This document shows, piece after piece, positions 15,946 to 25,028 of a stretch of 64,000 bases of DNA. A model generated the notes under the pieces. It was not told the origin of the DNA and searched no databases. It was given only the letters and a program-made list of their open reading frames with translations. Origin of the DNA: Natronomonas marina (GTDB lineage: Archaea; Halobacteriota; Halobacteria; Halobacteriales; Haloarculaceae); contig NZ_CP101154.1 in NCBI RefSeq assembly GCF_024298905.1, positions 1,922,001 through 1,986,000 on the forward strand. The letters are read 5' to 3'. Numbering within the stretch: the first letter of the stretch is position 1; each line of letters opens with the position of its first letter. Made by a program: the position numbers and the translations under genes.

Positions 15946-17230
15946 GGTCGCTGGCCTTCGCTCTGGCCTGCTCGACGACCGCTGGCCGGGCCTCGAAGTC
16001 GATGGTGACCTGCTCCCCGTAGTCGACGTCCTCGACCGCGGCGTGGTCGTGGACCCACGAGACGAAGCTCATCGTGTCGTCGGTCATCGGGACGACAAGC
16101 CGCTCGCGGCGCCAGTCGGGCAACTCGCGGTCGATGCGCTCCCGGAGCGCGTCGACGGCGTCGCCCTCCTTCGCGCTGATGGCGACGGGGTTCGGCGCCA
16201 GCGCCGACAGCGCCTCCCGCTTGCGCTCCAGTTCCTCGTCGTCGACGGCGTCGATTTTGTTGAGGACGGTGACGATGGGCGCCTCGTTGCGCTCGTAGAG
16301 CGTGTCGTGACACGTCACCAGTTTCTCGCGTATCTCCTCGATGGGGTCGGAGACGTCGACGACCAGGAGAACGAGGTCGGCCCGGTACACCTCCGAGAGC
16401 GTCGACTTGAACGACTCGACGAGCCAGTGAGGCAAATCGGAGATGAACCCGACGGTGTCGGTCACGAGCACGTTCCGGCGGTCGAACGCCGCCCGGCGGG
16501 TGGTCGTCCCGAGCGTGGTGAACAGCCGGTCTTCGGACTCGGCCGTCGAGTCGAGGTCCGGATGCAGTCCCTCGTTCTCGTCGATGTCGACGTCTTCGGC
16601 CAGGCGGCGCAGCAGCGTCGACTTGCCGGCGTTGGTGTAGCCGGCCAGCGCCACGAGGTCGAACCCCGACTCCCGGCGCTGCTCGCGGCGGTGCTGTTCG
16701 GTCTCCTCGATGCGTTCCAGTTCGTCGCTGATGCGGCTTATCTGGGCCTTGATGTCCCGCTCGCGGGACTCGTCGTACTCGCCCAGCCCCATGAACCCCG
16801 GGCGCTCGTCCCGCTTGGCGAGCGATGCCTTCGCCTCCGCCCGCGGGAGTTCGTACCGGAGTTCGGCCAGTTCGACCTGTAACTGGGCCTTCTTCGTCCG
16901 GGCGCGCTGCCCGAAGATGTCGAGGATGAGCCGGAACCGGTCGACCACCTCGACGCCCGTCGGTAGCTTCGTCCCCAGGTTGTAGGTCTGGTAGGGACCG
17001 AGCCGGTTGTCGAATATCACGGCCGTCGCGTCCGTCGCGGCGACGCGGTCGGCCAGCTCGGCAACCTTGCCCTCCCCGAGACAGAGCGCGGGATCCTCCG
17101 TCCGCGTCTGCGTCACCTCGCCGGCGACGGTGTAGCCGGCCGCCCGCGCCAGATCACGTATCTCCTCGGTGTCCGGGTGGCCGTCGTCGACCCGTTTGGC
17201 GACGACCGCCCTGCCGTTTGTCCCTGTCAC
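15923..17230 (-). CDS. hflX: GTPase HflX
   Basis: A 435-residue ribosome-associated GTPase. The N-terminal HflX domain has DNRLGPYQTYNLG, followed by a coiled region (KAQLQVELAELRYELPR), then the G domain: P-loop AGYTNAGKST, DTVGF, NKID and SAKEG. HflX splits or rescues stalled 70S-type ribosomes. A TATA-like TTAAATAT (17254-17261) lies 24-31 bases upstream, consistent with a leaderless mRNA. It follows SBDS on the same strand, so two ribosome factors are neighbours. Confidence 0.94.
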   Translation of the reverse strand: MTGTNGRAVVAKRVDDGHPDTEEIRDLARAAGYTVAGEVTQTRTEDPALCLGEGKVAELADRVAATDATAVIFDNRLGPYQTYNLGTKLPTGVEVVDRFRLILDIFGQRARTKKAQLQVELAELRYELPRAEAKASLAKRDERPGFMGLGEYDESRERDIKAQISRISDELERIEETEQHRREQRRESGFDLVALAGYTNAGKSTLLRRLAEDVDIDENEGLHPDLDSTAESEDRLFTTLGTTTRRAAFDRRNVLVTDTVGFISDLPHWLVESFKSTLSEVYRADLVLLVVDVSDPIEEIREKLVTCHDTLYERNEAPIVTVLNKIDAVDDEELERKREALSALAPNPVAISAKEGDAVDALRERIDRELPDWRRERLVVPMTDDTMSFVSWVHDHAAVEDVDYGEQVTIDFEARPAVVEQARAKASDLTVAPAE

Positions 17231-17253
17231 TCGTCGTCGACTAGGCGGTCGGG

Positions 17254-17261
17254 ATATTTAA
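17254..17261 (-). promoter_or_regulatory. TATA-like promoter of hflX
   Basis: TTAAATAT on the minus strand, 24-31 bases upstream of the hflX ATG, the spacing of a leaderless haloarchaeal transcript. Confidence 0.6.
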
Positions 17262-17302
17262 GCGTCGGGCAACGCCGTCGACAGTTGACATGCCGGGCGG
17301 CG

Positions 17303-18028
17303 TCACCGCGTCCCAATCTCGTCCTCGTCCTTGACGACGCGGGTCTCGGCCTCGCCGCTGGTGTGTTCGTTGACGAGGTCGTAGAACTCGTTTTGCAGGC
17401 CCGCGGGGAACTTCAGGACGCCGACCCACGAACCGTCGGACTGCCACTCCTCATCCTGCAGGTCGCCGAACTGCCGGATTTGCGCCTGTGCACTGCCGGC
17501 GTAGTCGGCCGGTACCTGCACCGCCATCACCACCTCGTCGAACCGGATGGGGATGACGGGCCGCAGCGCATCCAGGGCGTCGTCGACCTGGTTCTCGACG
17601 GGTTCCATCGGGTCGACCTGGAAGCCGGCCTCCTCCAGGGCGCGCTCGATGCGCTCGGGCGGGTGCGGCGCGTCGTCCATCTGGGGGTTGACCGCGTTGC
17701 GGGCGATCTGGTTGATGAGCTGTTTGTGCTTCTGTTCCTGCATCTCGCGGCGCTGCTCGGCCGTGATCTGTATCTCGCCGCGCTCGATGACCTCCGGGAT
17801 GATCTCCAGCGGCTCGGTGGTCCCGAACACCTCCTCGAGAGCGCTCTCGGGCGGGCGGTCACCGCTGGAGGCGTCTTCGAAGACGTCCTCGGCGGCGATG
17901 ACCTCCTCGAGGTCGCCGTCGAACTCGCCGCGCTTGATGGCGAGGGCCGCGTCCGGGTCGACCAGTACCTCGAACCGCTCGCCGTGCGATTCCAGGCGGG
18001 CGGTCACCGCCTCGTCGAGTGATATCAT
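17303..18028 (-). CDS. Ribosome maturation protein SBDS/Sdo1
   Basis: A 241-residue orthologue of the Shwachman-Bodian-Diamond protein. The N-terminal FYSH domain includes [26 protein letters not shown], the middle three-helix domain has [29 protein letters not shown], and a ferredoxin-like C-terminal domain follows. It helps release the anti-association factor from large ribosomal subunits. GCTTTTAACC (18051-18060) is a TATA-like element 23-32 bases upstream. It follows psmA and rnp2 as in other archaea. Confidence 0.94.
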   Translation of the reverse strand: MISLDEAVTARLESHGERFEVLVDPDAALAIKRGEFDGDLEEVIAAEDVFEDASSGDRPPESALEEVFGTTEPLEIIPEVIERGEIQITAEQRREMQEQKHKQLINQIARNAVNPQMDDAPHPPERIERALEEAGFQVDPMEPVENQVDDALDALRPVIPIRFDEVVMAVQVPADYAGSAQAQIRQFGDLQDEEWQSDGSWVGVLKFPAGLQNEFYDLVNEHTSGEAETRVVKDEDEIGTR

Positions 18029-18050
18029 ACACGCCGCTACGAGCGGGCGG

Positions 18051-18060
18051 GGTTAAAAGC
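18051..18060 (-). promoter_or_regulatory. TATA-like promoter of SBDS gene
   Basis: GCTTTTAACC on the minus strand lies 23-32 bases before the SBDS start, so this gene may be transcribed separately from psmA, whose stop is 200 bases upstream. Confidence 0.5.
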
Positions 18061-18229
18061 TGTTTACGTCGGGCGTCACGCGTTACTGCTCCGTCGAGAC
18101 GACGGTGTCGGCCGCACGCCGCCGACGGTCCCGCCGCTCCGGTGGCGGGCGTCGAGCGGCAGAATCGTCGAAGGGCGAATACGACCGTTCCTCGGAGTGG
18201 GGTCGCGCTTGCGGTCGGCGGCGACCGGC

Positions 18230-18973
18230 TTACTCCTCGTCGGTATCCAGCAGGTCGTTGGCCTCGAGGTACTCGCGGGTCTCCTCGTCGGAGAGTTCCT
18301 CGAAGGTCGCGGTTTCGGTGGGGATGGTGGCGACGCCGATGCCCTCCGGGGCGAGTCCGCCGTCGTTGACCGACGCCAGCGCCGCCAGCGCCAGCCCGAC
18401 GCCCTCCTCCAGCGTCATCTCGGCCTCGTAGTTGGCCTCGAGGTAGTCCTCGATTTCGCCGCGGTCGGCGCCGACCGCGAGCGCCTGCCACTCGTAGGGC
18501 GTCCCCGAGGGGTCCGTCTCGTAGAGGCGCGGCTCGCCGTCCTCGATGCCGCCGATGATGAGCGCGACACCGAACGGTCGGGCGCCGCCGACCTGGGTGT
18601 ACTGCTGGATGTGGTCGGTGACGGCCTTCGTCAGCGTCTCGACGCCGATCGGCTCGCCGTAGCGAAGCTGGTTGACCTGCGCCTGCCGCCGCGCGAAGTC
18701 GATGAGCTGGCGGGCGTCGGCGACGTGGCCGGCGCTGGCGATGCCGACGTGGTCGTCGGCCTTGTGGATCTTCTCGACGCTCGTCCGCTCCATCAGCGGG
18801 CTACGGATGCGCTTGTCGACCGCAAGCACCACGCCCTCGGGCGTTCGAATGCCGATGGACGCCGTGCCTCGTTTTACCGCCTCTCGTGCGTACTCGACCT
18901 GGTACAGGCGGCCGTCCGGCGAGAAGATGGTTATCCCCCGGTCGTACGCCTGCTGCTGCGATTGTCCCTGCAT
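18230..18973 (-). CDS. psmA: Proteasome subunit alpha
   Basis: A 247-residue alpha subunit forming the outer rings of the 20S proteasome. It has the alpha signature YDRGITIFSPDGRLYQVEYAREAVKRG at the N-terminus and lacks the N-terminal catalytic Thr of beta subunits. RPFGVALIIGG and the acidic tail (EYLEANDLLDTDEE) are typical for haloarchaea. It starts 2 bases after the rnp2 stop, so the two are co-transcribed. Confidence 0.96.
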   Translation of the reverse strand: MQGQSQQQAYDRGITIFSPDGRLYQVEYAREAVKRGTASIGIRTPEGVVLAVDKRIRSPLMERTSVEKIHKADDHVGIASAGHVADARQLIDFARRQAQVNQLRYGEPIGVETLTKAVTDHIQQYTQVGGARPFGVALIIGGIEDGEPRLYETDPSGTPYEWQALAVGADRGEIEDYLEANYEAEMTLEEGVGLALAALASVNDGGLAPEGIGVATIPTETATFEELSDEETREYLEANDLLDTDEE

Positions 18974-18975
18974 TG

Positions 18976-19488
18976 TTAGTTGTCGCGGATATCGAGTGCC
19001 GTCGCGCCCACATGGCCGCCGCCGACGTCGGCGTCGACCCGGTCGCCCCGGACGACGGCGTGCCGGTCGGCACCAGCGAACACGACGTTTCTCTCCTCGG
19101 AAACTTCCGCCGGGCCTCGTATATACTTTTCCTCACAGGCCCGCACCGTTCCGCTGACGCCCCGGACGACGACGCCCACGTCGTCGCCGTCGACGGCGTC
19201 GACCGTCGCCAGCACGGCACGCAACCGCTCGACCTCCCCGCGGCGAGCGCGGACGACCGCCTCGCCGGCCCCGTCCTCGAACCGGAACGTCAGCACCGAC
19301 CCGTCGAGGTCGGCGCTGCCGGCGTCGCCCAGCAAATTCTGGGCGGCGAACCACAGCGCCCGCTGGAAGCTACGGCGGTCGACGTCCGCCTCGGGCCACG
19401 ACTCCAGCCCGACCGCCAGATACCGCCACCGCGGACGGAGGTGCTTCGGGAGGTGCTTCACGGATTCGTCGACGGCGCCCACGGACAT
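18976..19488 (-). CDS. rnp2: Ribonuclease P protein component 2 (Pop5 type)
   Basis: A 170-residue protein with KHLPKHLRPRWRYLAVGLES near the N-terminus, the hallmark of archaeal Pop5, followed by the ferredoxin-like RNA-binding fold and an acidic C-terminal extension. It supports RNase P RNA in 5' tRNA processing, normally together with Rpp30. Here rpp30 is about 29 kb away at 48591 instead of adjacent. ATG 19488 is the nearest start before the conserved core. Confidence 0.87.
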   Translation of the reverse strand: MSVGAVDESVKHLPKHLRPRWRYLAVGLESWPEADVDRRSFQRALWFAAQNLLGDAGSADLDGSVLTFRFEDGAGEAVVRARRGEVERLRAVLATVDAVDGDDVGVVVRGVSGTVRACEEKYIRGPAEVSEERNVVFAGADRHAVVRGDRVDADVGGGHVGATALDIRDN

Positions 19489-19633
19489 ATCTCCGGCGGT
19501 CGAGTGCCGGTCCTGCTCGACCGAGGACCCCGGGATTGAAGGCGAGAGGTGCGCATCGGACCCACATGCGAGACGGACCACGACGAGGGGACCGAAACCG
19601 GACCGCGAACGCGACCGCAGGAGGGCGCCGCCG

Positions 19634-20002
19634 ATGACGGACTTCGCCGACGCCGAACTGCGGAAGGCACGCGAGGCGCTCGACGACGCCCAGAAACTCC
19701 GGGAAGCCGACGGCTCGACGGCCGGTGTCGTCAACCGGACCTACTTCGCGGCCTTCCACGCCGCCCAGGCCGTCCTCTCCGTCCGCGGGACGCTGCCCGA
19801 CGACGAGGACCACGTCCCCGCGCAGTTCGCCGAGGATGTCGTCATCGCCGAGGAGACGTCCATGGAGGACGCCCAGTTCCTCAACGGCCTGCGCGCCTAC
19901 CGCAAGAAGGCCGACTACGAACACGAGGACGTCGAGATGGACCTCGACGCCAAACTGGTGCGCGCCGAGCGGTTCGTCGAGGACATGGAAGACTTCTGCT
20001 AA
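19634..20002 (+). CDS. HEPN-domain protein (UPF0332-like)
   Basis: A 122-residue all-helical HEPN protein: DAELRKAREALDDAQKL, VVNRTYFAAFHAAQAVLSVRG and ADYEHEDVEMDLDAKLVRAERFVEDME. An R-x6-H motif (RKKADYEH) resembles the catalytic R-x4-6-H of HEPN RNases. Such proteins usually pair with a MNT nucleotidyltransferase as a toxin-antitoxin, but no such partner is visible on either side. It is divergent from rnp2 and may act alone or with an RNA-processing partner. Confidence 0.82.
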   Translation: MTDFADAELRKAREALDDAQKLREADGSTAGVVNRTYFAAFHAAQAVLSVRGTLPDDEDHVPAQFAEDVVIAEETSMEDAQFLNGLRAYRKKADYEHEDVEMDLDAKLVRAERFVEDMEDFC

Positions 20003-20335
20003 CCGACCTTTTTCTGCGTCGGGTGCGCTCGCTCCGCTCGCGCACCACTCCTTGAAAAACGTCGATGAAAAAACCGCCGTCACGCGGGCCTCGCCCTCGG
20101 AATCGTTCGAAGGACCGCACGCGCGGTCTTTCGTCGATGGGAGAGCCTCGCACTCCCGAACCAAAACGCCTCGCTTCGTTCGGCGTATGCTCGCCCGGGT
20201 ATCGACCGCCGCCCGCCCCCAAGAGAGAACTCTGCTCTCGTTGAAATCATCCGGTGGTGCCAGGCACGCCAGTCCTGCCGAACGGGGCGCTGTTCCCACC
20301 CTCTCACGACAGCGTCCACTACACCAGTAGCAGGG
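20003..20335. repeat. Palindrome-rich intergenic region
   Basis: About 330 bases without a credible gene. It holds several inverted repeats: GGTGCGC...GCGCACC near 20030-20056, ACCGC...GCGGT near 20119, and ACGCC...GGCGT near 20168-20188. I recall similar palindrome-rich spacers recurring in haloarchaeal genomes. It lies after the HEPN gene and before the stop of the winged-helix gene, so it separates two convergent genes. Confidence 0.55.
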
Positions 20336-20689
20336 TTACGGCCAGCCGTCCGGCAGTTCGTCCTCGTGGTCGCTCATCAATCTGAGGAGCGGTTCGATTT
20401 CCTCGAACCGCGGCCCGCGGGTGATGACCCCGGAATCGCGGTTCCAGTCGATGAATCCCGCCTCGGCCAGTTTGGGGAGGTGGGCGTGGTAGAGTTGCTG
20501 CTGTACCGAGTCGAGCGCCTCGTCGTCGCCACGCTCGTCCCTCTCCGCGACCGATTCCGATGCGATGTCCTCGTCGTCCTGCGGGTTTTGTCGTCCAACG
20601 GCCACGAGCACGCGACGGCGATGTCCGTGGCTGAGCATCTCGAACAGTTCGTTCAGCGAGCCTCCGACCTCAATCTCTTTTGTTGACAT
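20336..20689 (-). CDS. Winged-helix transcription regulator (DUF7344-like)
   Basis: A 117-residue haloarchaeal regulator with an ArsR-like wing: LNELFEMLSHGHRRRVLVAVG, then VQQQLYHAHLPKLAEAGFIDWNRDSGVITRG. An acidic insert lies between the first helices. These small proteins are abundant in haloarchaea and mostly lack known ligands or targets. It lies downstream of sdhA on the same strand, separated by about 190 bases. Confidence 0.8.
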   Translation of the reverse strand: MSTKEIEVGGSLNELFEMLSHGHRRRVLVAVGRQNPQDDEDIASESVAERDERGDDEALDSVQQQLYHAHLPKLAEAGFIDWNRDSGVITRGPRFEEIEPLLRLMSDHEDELPDGWP

Positions 20690-20881
20690 TTTATATGTCT
20701 CTCGTTGCGAAACGCGCCGCCTCGTAAATACTTACGTATATTCAGGATTTCGAGAACCCGTTCGACGGGCCGGACTGGACGGGGTTTTGGAGGGGTTCCA
20801 GACGTCTCCTGATATGTCTCTCAGTAGGGGTATCGGGGGCAGGAGGTCGAGAAAAACGGATCTACGACGGTTCCGCGAACC

Positions 20882-22708
20882 TCAGTAACTGCGGACCTTC
20901 GGCTCGTACTCCTTGTTCTCGCCTTCGAGGATGACGGGCTTGTAGTAGAGGTCGGGGGTGCCGCCGTCCCAGGCGATCATGGTGTGCTTGAGCCACTCGT
21001 CGTCCTTCCGCTCCTGGTGTTCCTGCCGCCAGTGGGCGCCGCGGAACTCATCGCGGGCCAGTGCGCCGAGGGTGATGGTCTCGGCGATGTCGATGAGGTT
21101 CCGCGTCTCGATGGTGTGGATGAGGTCGGTGTTGAACGTCCGGGAGGGGTCGGCGACGGCGACGTCCTTGTACCGCTCGCGGCACTCCCGGATGGTCTCC
21201 AGGGCCGTCTTCAGGCCCTCCTCGTTGCGGAAGACGTTGACGTTGCGCGTCATCGCCTTCTGGAGGTCCTCGCGGATTTCGGCGTGGTTGGTGCCGTCTC
21301 GTTCGAGCATGTCCTCCACGCGTGCGCGCTCCATCTCGACGGCGTGGTCGACGACCTCGGCGGGTTCGACGAGGGCGCCGTCGGCCGCGACATCGCCGTC
21401 GGTCTCGAGGGCACCGGGGTCGACCGGGGTGTCGAGGTCGGTCTCGTCCTCGCTGCGGGCGGAGGGACCCGTCGGCACCTCGGCGGTCCCGAGGTCCGTC
21501 CCGGCGGCGTGGCGGCCGGCGCGGGCGCCGAAGACGATGAGTTCCGGCAGGGCGTTGCCGCCCAGGCGGTTCGAACCGTGGACCGAGGCACACGCACACT
21601 CGCCGGCGGCGTACAGGCCGTCGATGCAGGTCTGGCCGTGCTCGTTGGTCTCGACGCCGCCCATGTGGTAGTGCTGGCCGGGTTTGACCGGCATCGGTTC
21701 CTCGACGGGGTCGACGCCCTCGAAGTCCTCCGCGAGGTGGATGATGTTCTCCAGGCGGTCATAGATGCGCTCCTCGCCGAGATGCCGCATGTCGAGGTGG
21801 ACGTACTCGTCCTCGATGCCGCGGCCCTGGTTGACCTCGGTCAACTCCGCGCGGGCGACGACGTCCCGGGAGGCCAGTTCGCCGGCGTTGTTCGCGTAGC
21901 CGTACTCGAACATGAACCGCTCGCCGTTGCCGTTGTAGAGGATGCCGCCCTCGCCGCGGACGCCCTCGGAGATGAGCACGCCCGTCGACGGCAGCGTCGT
22001 CGGGTGGAACTGGACGAACTCCATGTCCTCGACGGGGACGCCGGCCCGGTAGGCCATCGCCGGCCCGTCGCCGGTGTTCGCGACGGCGTTGGTCGTGTGG
22101 TCGAAGACCTGTCCGTCGCCGCCGGTCGCGAGGATGACGCCGTTGGTGGCCCGGAAGCCGACGATGTCGCCCGACTTGATGTCGTAGGCGACGACGCCGT
22201 GACACTCGCGGTCCTCGGGGTCGTCGTGGTCCGTCACGGCGAGTCGGGAGACGTAGAACTCGTCGTAGACCGTGATGCCCCGCTTTACGACCTGCTCGTA
22301 CATCGTGTGCAGCAGGTGGTGGCCGGTCTCGGCGCCCGCGTAGGTGGTCCGCGGGAAGGACAGGCCGCCGAAGGGCCGCTGGGAGACCCGGCCGTCGTCC
22401 TCCCGGGAGAAGGGCATCCCCCAGTGCTCGAGTTGGACGACCTCCTCGGGGGCGTCCTGTGCCAGTTTCTCGATTGCGGGGGCGTCGCCGAGGTAGTCCG
22501 ACCCCTTCATCGTGTCGTACGCGTGCAGTTCCCAGTCGTCGCCGTCCCGCAGGGCGGCGTTGATGCCGCCCTCCGCGGCGCCGGTGTGCGACCGGACCGG
22601 GTGTAACTTCGTGACCATGGCGACGTCGGCGCCCTCCTCGTGGGCCGCGATGGCCGCACGGAGACCCGCTCCGCCGGCGCCGACGACGATGACGTCGTGT
22701 TCGTGCAT
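20882..22708 (-). CDS. sdhA: Succinate dehydrogenase flavoprotein subunit
   Basis: A 608-residue FAD subunit, last in an sdhCDBA operon. HDVIVVGAGGAGLRAAIAA is the FAD dinucleotide-binding motif at the N-terminus, and RSHTGAAEGGINAAL contains the His expected to bind FAD covalently. HGSNRLGGNALPELIVFGARAGR is the conserved C-terminal FAD contact. It oxidises succinate to fumarate in the TCA cycle and passes electrons to SdhB. A stretch around residues 400-450 (SARSEDETDLDTPVDPG) is an acidic haloarchaeal insertion. Confidence 0.96.
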   Translation of the reverse strand: MHEHDVIVVGAGGAGLRAAIAAHEEGADVAMVTKLHPVRSHTGAAEGGINAALRDGDDWELHAYDTMKGSDYLGDAPAIEKLAQDAPEEVVQLEHWGMPFSREDDGRVSQRPFGGLSFPRTTYAGAETGHHLLHTMYEQVVKRGITVYDEFYVSRLAVTDHDDPEDRECHGVVAYDIKSGDIVGFRATNGVILATGGDGQVFDHTTNAVANTGDGPAMAYRAGVPVEDMEFVQFHPTTLPSTGVLISEGVRGEGGILYNGNGERFMFEYGYANNAGELASRDVVARAELTEVNQGRGIEDEYVHLDMRHLGEERIYDRLENIIHLAEDFEGVDPVEEPMPVKPGQHYHMGGVETNEHGQTCIDGLYAAGECACASVHGSNRLGGNALPELIVFGARAGRHAAGTDLGTAEVPTGPSARSEDETDLDTPVDPGALETDGDVAADGALVEPAEVVDHAVEMERARVEDMLERDGTNHAEIREDLQKAMTRNVNVFRNEEGLKTALETIRECRERYKDVAVADPSRTFNTDLIHTIETRNLIDIAETITLGALARDEFRGAHWRQEHQERKDDEWLKHTMIAWDGGTPDLYYKPVILEGENKEYEPKVRSY

Positions 22709-22746
22709 TGGTGATGTGTTTGGACTGAACTCTCTTTAGCGTGTTT

Positions 22747-23631
22747 CTACCAGAACTTCAGGTTGCTCTTGACCGCCTCGCGCTTCAGTTCCTGGATGTG
22801 CTCGGTCAGCGGGATGTCCTTCGGACACACCTCGGTACAGGAGAACTGGGTCTGGCACCGCCAGACGCCGTGCTCCTGCTCGATGATGTTGAGGCGGTGT
22901 TCCTGCATGTCCTCGCCCTCGCGTTCGTCCATGGCGAAGCGGTAGGCCTTGTTGATGGCCGCCGGCCCGAGGTACTCGTTGTCGCCCGCCGCGATGTTGC
23001 ACGACGACATGCAGGCGCCACACCAGATGCATCGCGTCGACATCTTGATCTTCTCGCGGTTGGCGCGGTCCTGCCGTTGCTCCTCGAGTTCGCCCGACGG
23101 CAGGTCGTTGGTCTGGAAGTACGGCTCGACGGACTCCATCTGGTCGTAGAAGTGCTCCATGTCGACGACGAGGTCCTTGACCACCTCGGCGTGCGGGAGC
23201 GGTTCGATGCGGACCGGCCAGTCCAGGTCCGACATCTGTGTCTTGCAGCCGAGTCGCTGGCGGCCGTTGATGAACAGCGCGTCGGACCCACAGATGGCCT
23301 GCCGACAGGAGTGTCGGAAGGTCAGCGAGGAGTCGAAGTGGTCGCGGGCGAAGATGAGCGCGTCCAGCACCGTCATCCCCTTCGTGAAGGGGACCCGGAA
23401 CGTGTCGAACCGGGGGTCGGACTTGCCCTCGACCTCCGGGTCGTAGCGGAACACCTTCAGCTTCACCGTCTCGTCGGTCTCGGACAGTTCCGCCTCGGCG
23501 CGCTGCCGCATGTCGGCGCGGTCGTGTTTGGCCGTCAGTCGGCGCTGCTGGTGAGTCGATTCGGCCTCGGTCTCCACGTCGGCCTCGGCTTCCGTCTCGG
23601 CTTCGGACTCTTGTTCTATTTGCGTACTCAT
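22747..23631 (-). CDS. sdhB: Succinate dehydrogenase iron-sulfur subunit
   Basis: A 294-residue protein with three cluster sites: the [2Fe-2S] loop CRQAICGSD...LGC (Asp replacing one Cys, as in E. coli SdhB), then CIWCGACMSSC and CQTQFSCTEVCP for the [3Fe-4S]/[4Fe-4S] clusters. An acidic 45-residue N-terminal extension (SEAETEAEADVETEAES) precedes the fold. The ATG at 23631 follows the sdhD stop by 2 bases, so translation is probably coupled. Confidence 0.96.
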   Translation of the reverse strand: MSTQIEQESEAETEAEADVETEAESTHQQRRLTAKHDRADMRQRAEAELSETDETVKLKVFRYDPEVEGKSDPRFDTFRVPFTKGMTVLDALIFARDHFDSSLTFRHSCRQAICGSDALFINGRQRLGCKTQMSDLDWPVRIEPLPHAEVVKDLVVDMEHFYDQMESVEPYFQTNDLPSGELEEQRQDRANREKIKMSTRCIWCGACMSSCNIAAGDNEYLGPAAINKAYRFAMDEREGEDMQEHRLNIIEQEHGVWRCQTQFSCTEVCPKDIPLTEHIQELKREAVKSNLKFW

Positions 23632-23633
23632 GG

Positions 23634-23999
23634 TTACACCAGGTTGGTCATCGCCAGCGAGACGCGGATGCCCTGGACGACCAGCATGACGCTGGCGCCG
23701 ACGAGCAGCCACTTGACGGCCGTCTTCGGGGTTCCCTCCAGCCCCTGGTTGACGAGGGCGTTGTAGACGCCGTTGACGCCGTGGAACGTCGCCGTCACGA
23801 GGAACAGCACCATCGTCGAGAAGTACCCGACCTGGCTCATCCGCGCGGTCGTGCCGGCGAAGGTTATCTCGGCTGCGTGGTTGACGAAGTGCAACAGCAG
23901 GAAGTGATACGCCAGGACCACCACGAGGAACGCGGCGGTGATGCGCTGGAGCAGCCAGCGCGTGCCCTTCGGCTCGAACGAGGAGTAGTAGTCCGCCAT
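23634..23999 (-). CDS. sdhD: Succinate dehydrogenase membrane anchor subunit D
   Basis: A 121-residue membrane protein with three predicted transmembrane helices (RITAAFLVVVLAYHFLLLHF, STMVLFLVTATFHGVNGVY, WLLVGASVMLVVQGIRVSL). His residues in the first and second helices are candidate haem or quinone ligands. It anchors SdhAB and passes electrons to menaquinone. The start lies one base after the sdhC stop. Confidence 0.9.
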   Translation of the reverse strand: MADYYSSFEPKGTRWLLQRITAAFLVVVLAYHFLLLHFVNHAAEITFAGTTARMSQVGYFSTMVLFLVTATFHGVNGVYNALVNQGLEGTPKTAVKWLLVGASVMLVVQGIRVSLAMTNLV

Positions 24000-24000
24000 C

Positions 24001-24390
24001 TCAGAACCCTCCCAGGAAGGTCGGAACGCTGGCGACCGTGATGGCAGCCGTGATTATCAGTGCGGCGTAGAACGCCTTGTCCTGTGCCTCCAGCCCCACA
24101 CCGAGGTCGACGAACAGCAGTCGGACGCCGTTCAGGATGTGAAAGACCGCGACGGCCAGCAGGCCGACCTCGAGGAACCGCACGACGAGCAGTTCCTCCA
24201 GCCCCTGCAGCGTCGTGGTGTAGGTGGTCCCGTCCACCGTCGCCGTGCTCAACACGGCGATGTGTGTAAACAGGTAGCCGATGAGTACCCAGCCGGTGAA
24301 CTTGTGGAACACCCAGGCCCACATCCCGGCGGAGAACTCCCGCCACCGCCCGAAGTCCTCTATCAGACCCCGGTCGTACGATTGACTCAT
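24001..24390 (-). CDS. sdhC: Succinate dehydrogenase cytochrome b subunit C
   Basis: A 129-residue membrane subunit with three helices. [22 protein letters not shown] and [21 protein letters not shown] contain the conserved His residues expected to ligate haem b. ATG 24390 is chosen because [16 protein letters not shown] is the normal haloarchaeal N-terminus and a TATA-like TACTATACC ends about 25 bases upstream. It is first in sdhCDBA. Confidence 0.92.
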   Translation of the reverse strand: MSQSYDRGLIEDFGRWREFSAGMWAWVFHKFTGWVLIGYLFTHIAVLSTATVDGTTYTTTLQGLEELLVVRFLEVGLLAVAVFHILNGVRLLFVDLGVGLEAQDKAFYAALIITAAITVASVPTFLGGF

Positions 24391-24414
24391 GCACGGTAGC
24401 GTCAGTTCCCCGCC

Positions 24415-24424
24415 GGTATAGTAG
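24415..24424 (-). promoter_or_regulatory. TATA-like promoter of sdhCDBA
   Basis: TACTATACC on the minus strand, 25-34 bases upstream of the sdhC ATG, consistent with a leaderless operon mRNA. Confidence 0.6.
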
Positions 24425-24542
24425 TTACCTTCCGGGAACGTGTCACAGGGGTCTCCGGGGTCGTGGACGGGCGCCCGCCTCGAAACGTGGAGTGGCAACC
24501 GCGAACGGCGGGCGGAAAAACGGTGCGTCGGCTACCGCGACG

Positions 24543-24920
24543 TCAGCCCTCGATGGGGATGGGCTCGCCGCGGGGCTCGATGCCCTCCTGGATGGGGAGG
24601 GTCACCTCGAGGACGCCGTTGGTGTACGACGCGGAGATGGCGTCGGTCTCGACGTCCTTCGGGAACCGGAACCGTCGGTGGTAGGTGCGCTTCCGGCCGC
24701 GGTCCTCGTCGACGTGCTCGGCGGCGACGTTGAGGACACCGCCGTCCCAGGTCAGGTCGATGTCCTCGCGCTCGAAGCCGGGCGCGTCGATGCTGAGGAC
24801 GAACTCACCGTCCTCCTCGTACAGTTCGTAGTCGTTACCACCGGTGAACCCCTCGCCGAAGAGCCGGCTCGGGAGGTCGAGGCTCTGTCGCCAGCTGCTC
24901 GGGGTCGTTGGCTCGAGCAT
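24543..24920 (-). CDS. Hsp20/alpha-crystallin small heat-shock protein
   Basis: A 125-residue chaperone. The alpha-crystallin domain runs from about residue 28 to 115: YELYEEDGEFVLSIDAPGFEREDIDLTW, then RKRTYHRRFRFPKDVETDAISASYTNGVLEVTLP, and a C-terminal IPIEG resembling the I-x-I oligomer-binding motif. It holds unfolding proteins in a soluble state. ATG 24920 is supported by a strong ribosome site (GAGGTGA) 7 bases upstream, unusual in this mostly leaderless genome, with a TATA-like ATTTTTTACG about 45-55 bases upstream. Confidence 0.93.
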   Translation of the reverse strand: MLEPTTPSSWRQSLDLPSRLFGEGFTGGNDYELYEEDGEFVLSIDAPGFEREDIDLTWDGGVLNVAAEHVDEDRGRKRTYHRRFRFPKDVETDAISASYTNGVLEVTLPIQEGIEPRGEPIPIEG

Positions 24921-25028
24921 GGGTCTGTCACCTCGAGTGCATCGGACGATTGTTCGTGGTTCGTAAAAAATCTTTCTAATCTTGCTAGCAAACACCACAA
25001 TACCGACTCGAACCGACTGAACGGCCAG

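Noticed and set aside
20003-20335. A structured RNA in the palindrome-rich gap
   Set aside because: The inverted repeats are separate and resemble common haloarchaeal spacer palindromes, and no closing stem ties them together.
20984-22606. A 540-codon plus-strand open frame opposite sdhA
   Set aside because: Low-complexity Val/Asp/Arg translation with no domain, antisense to the clear succinate dehydrogenase flavoprotein.
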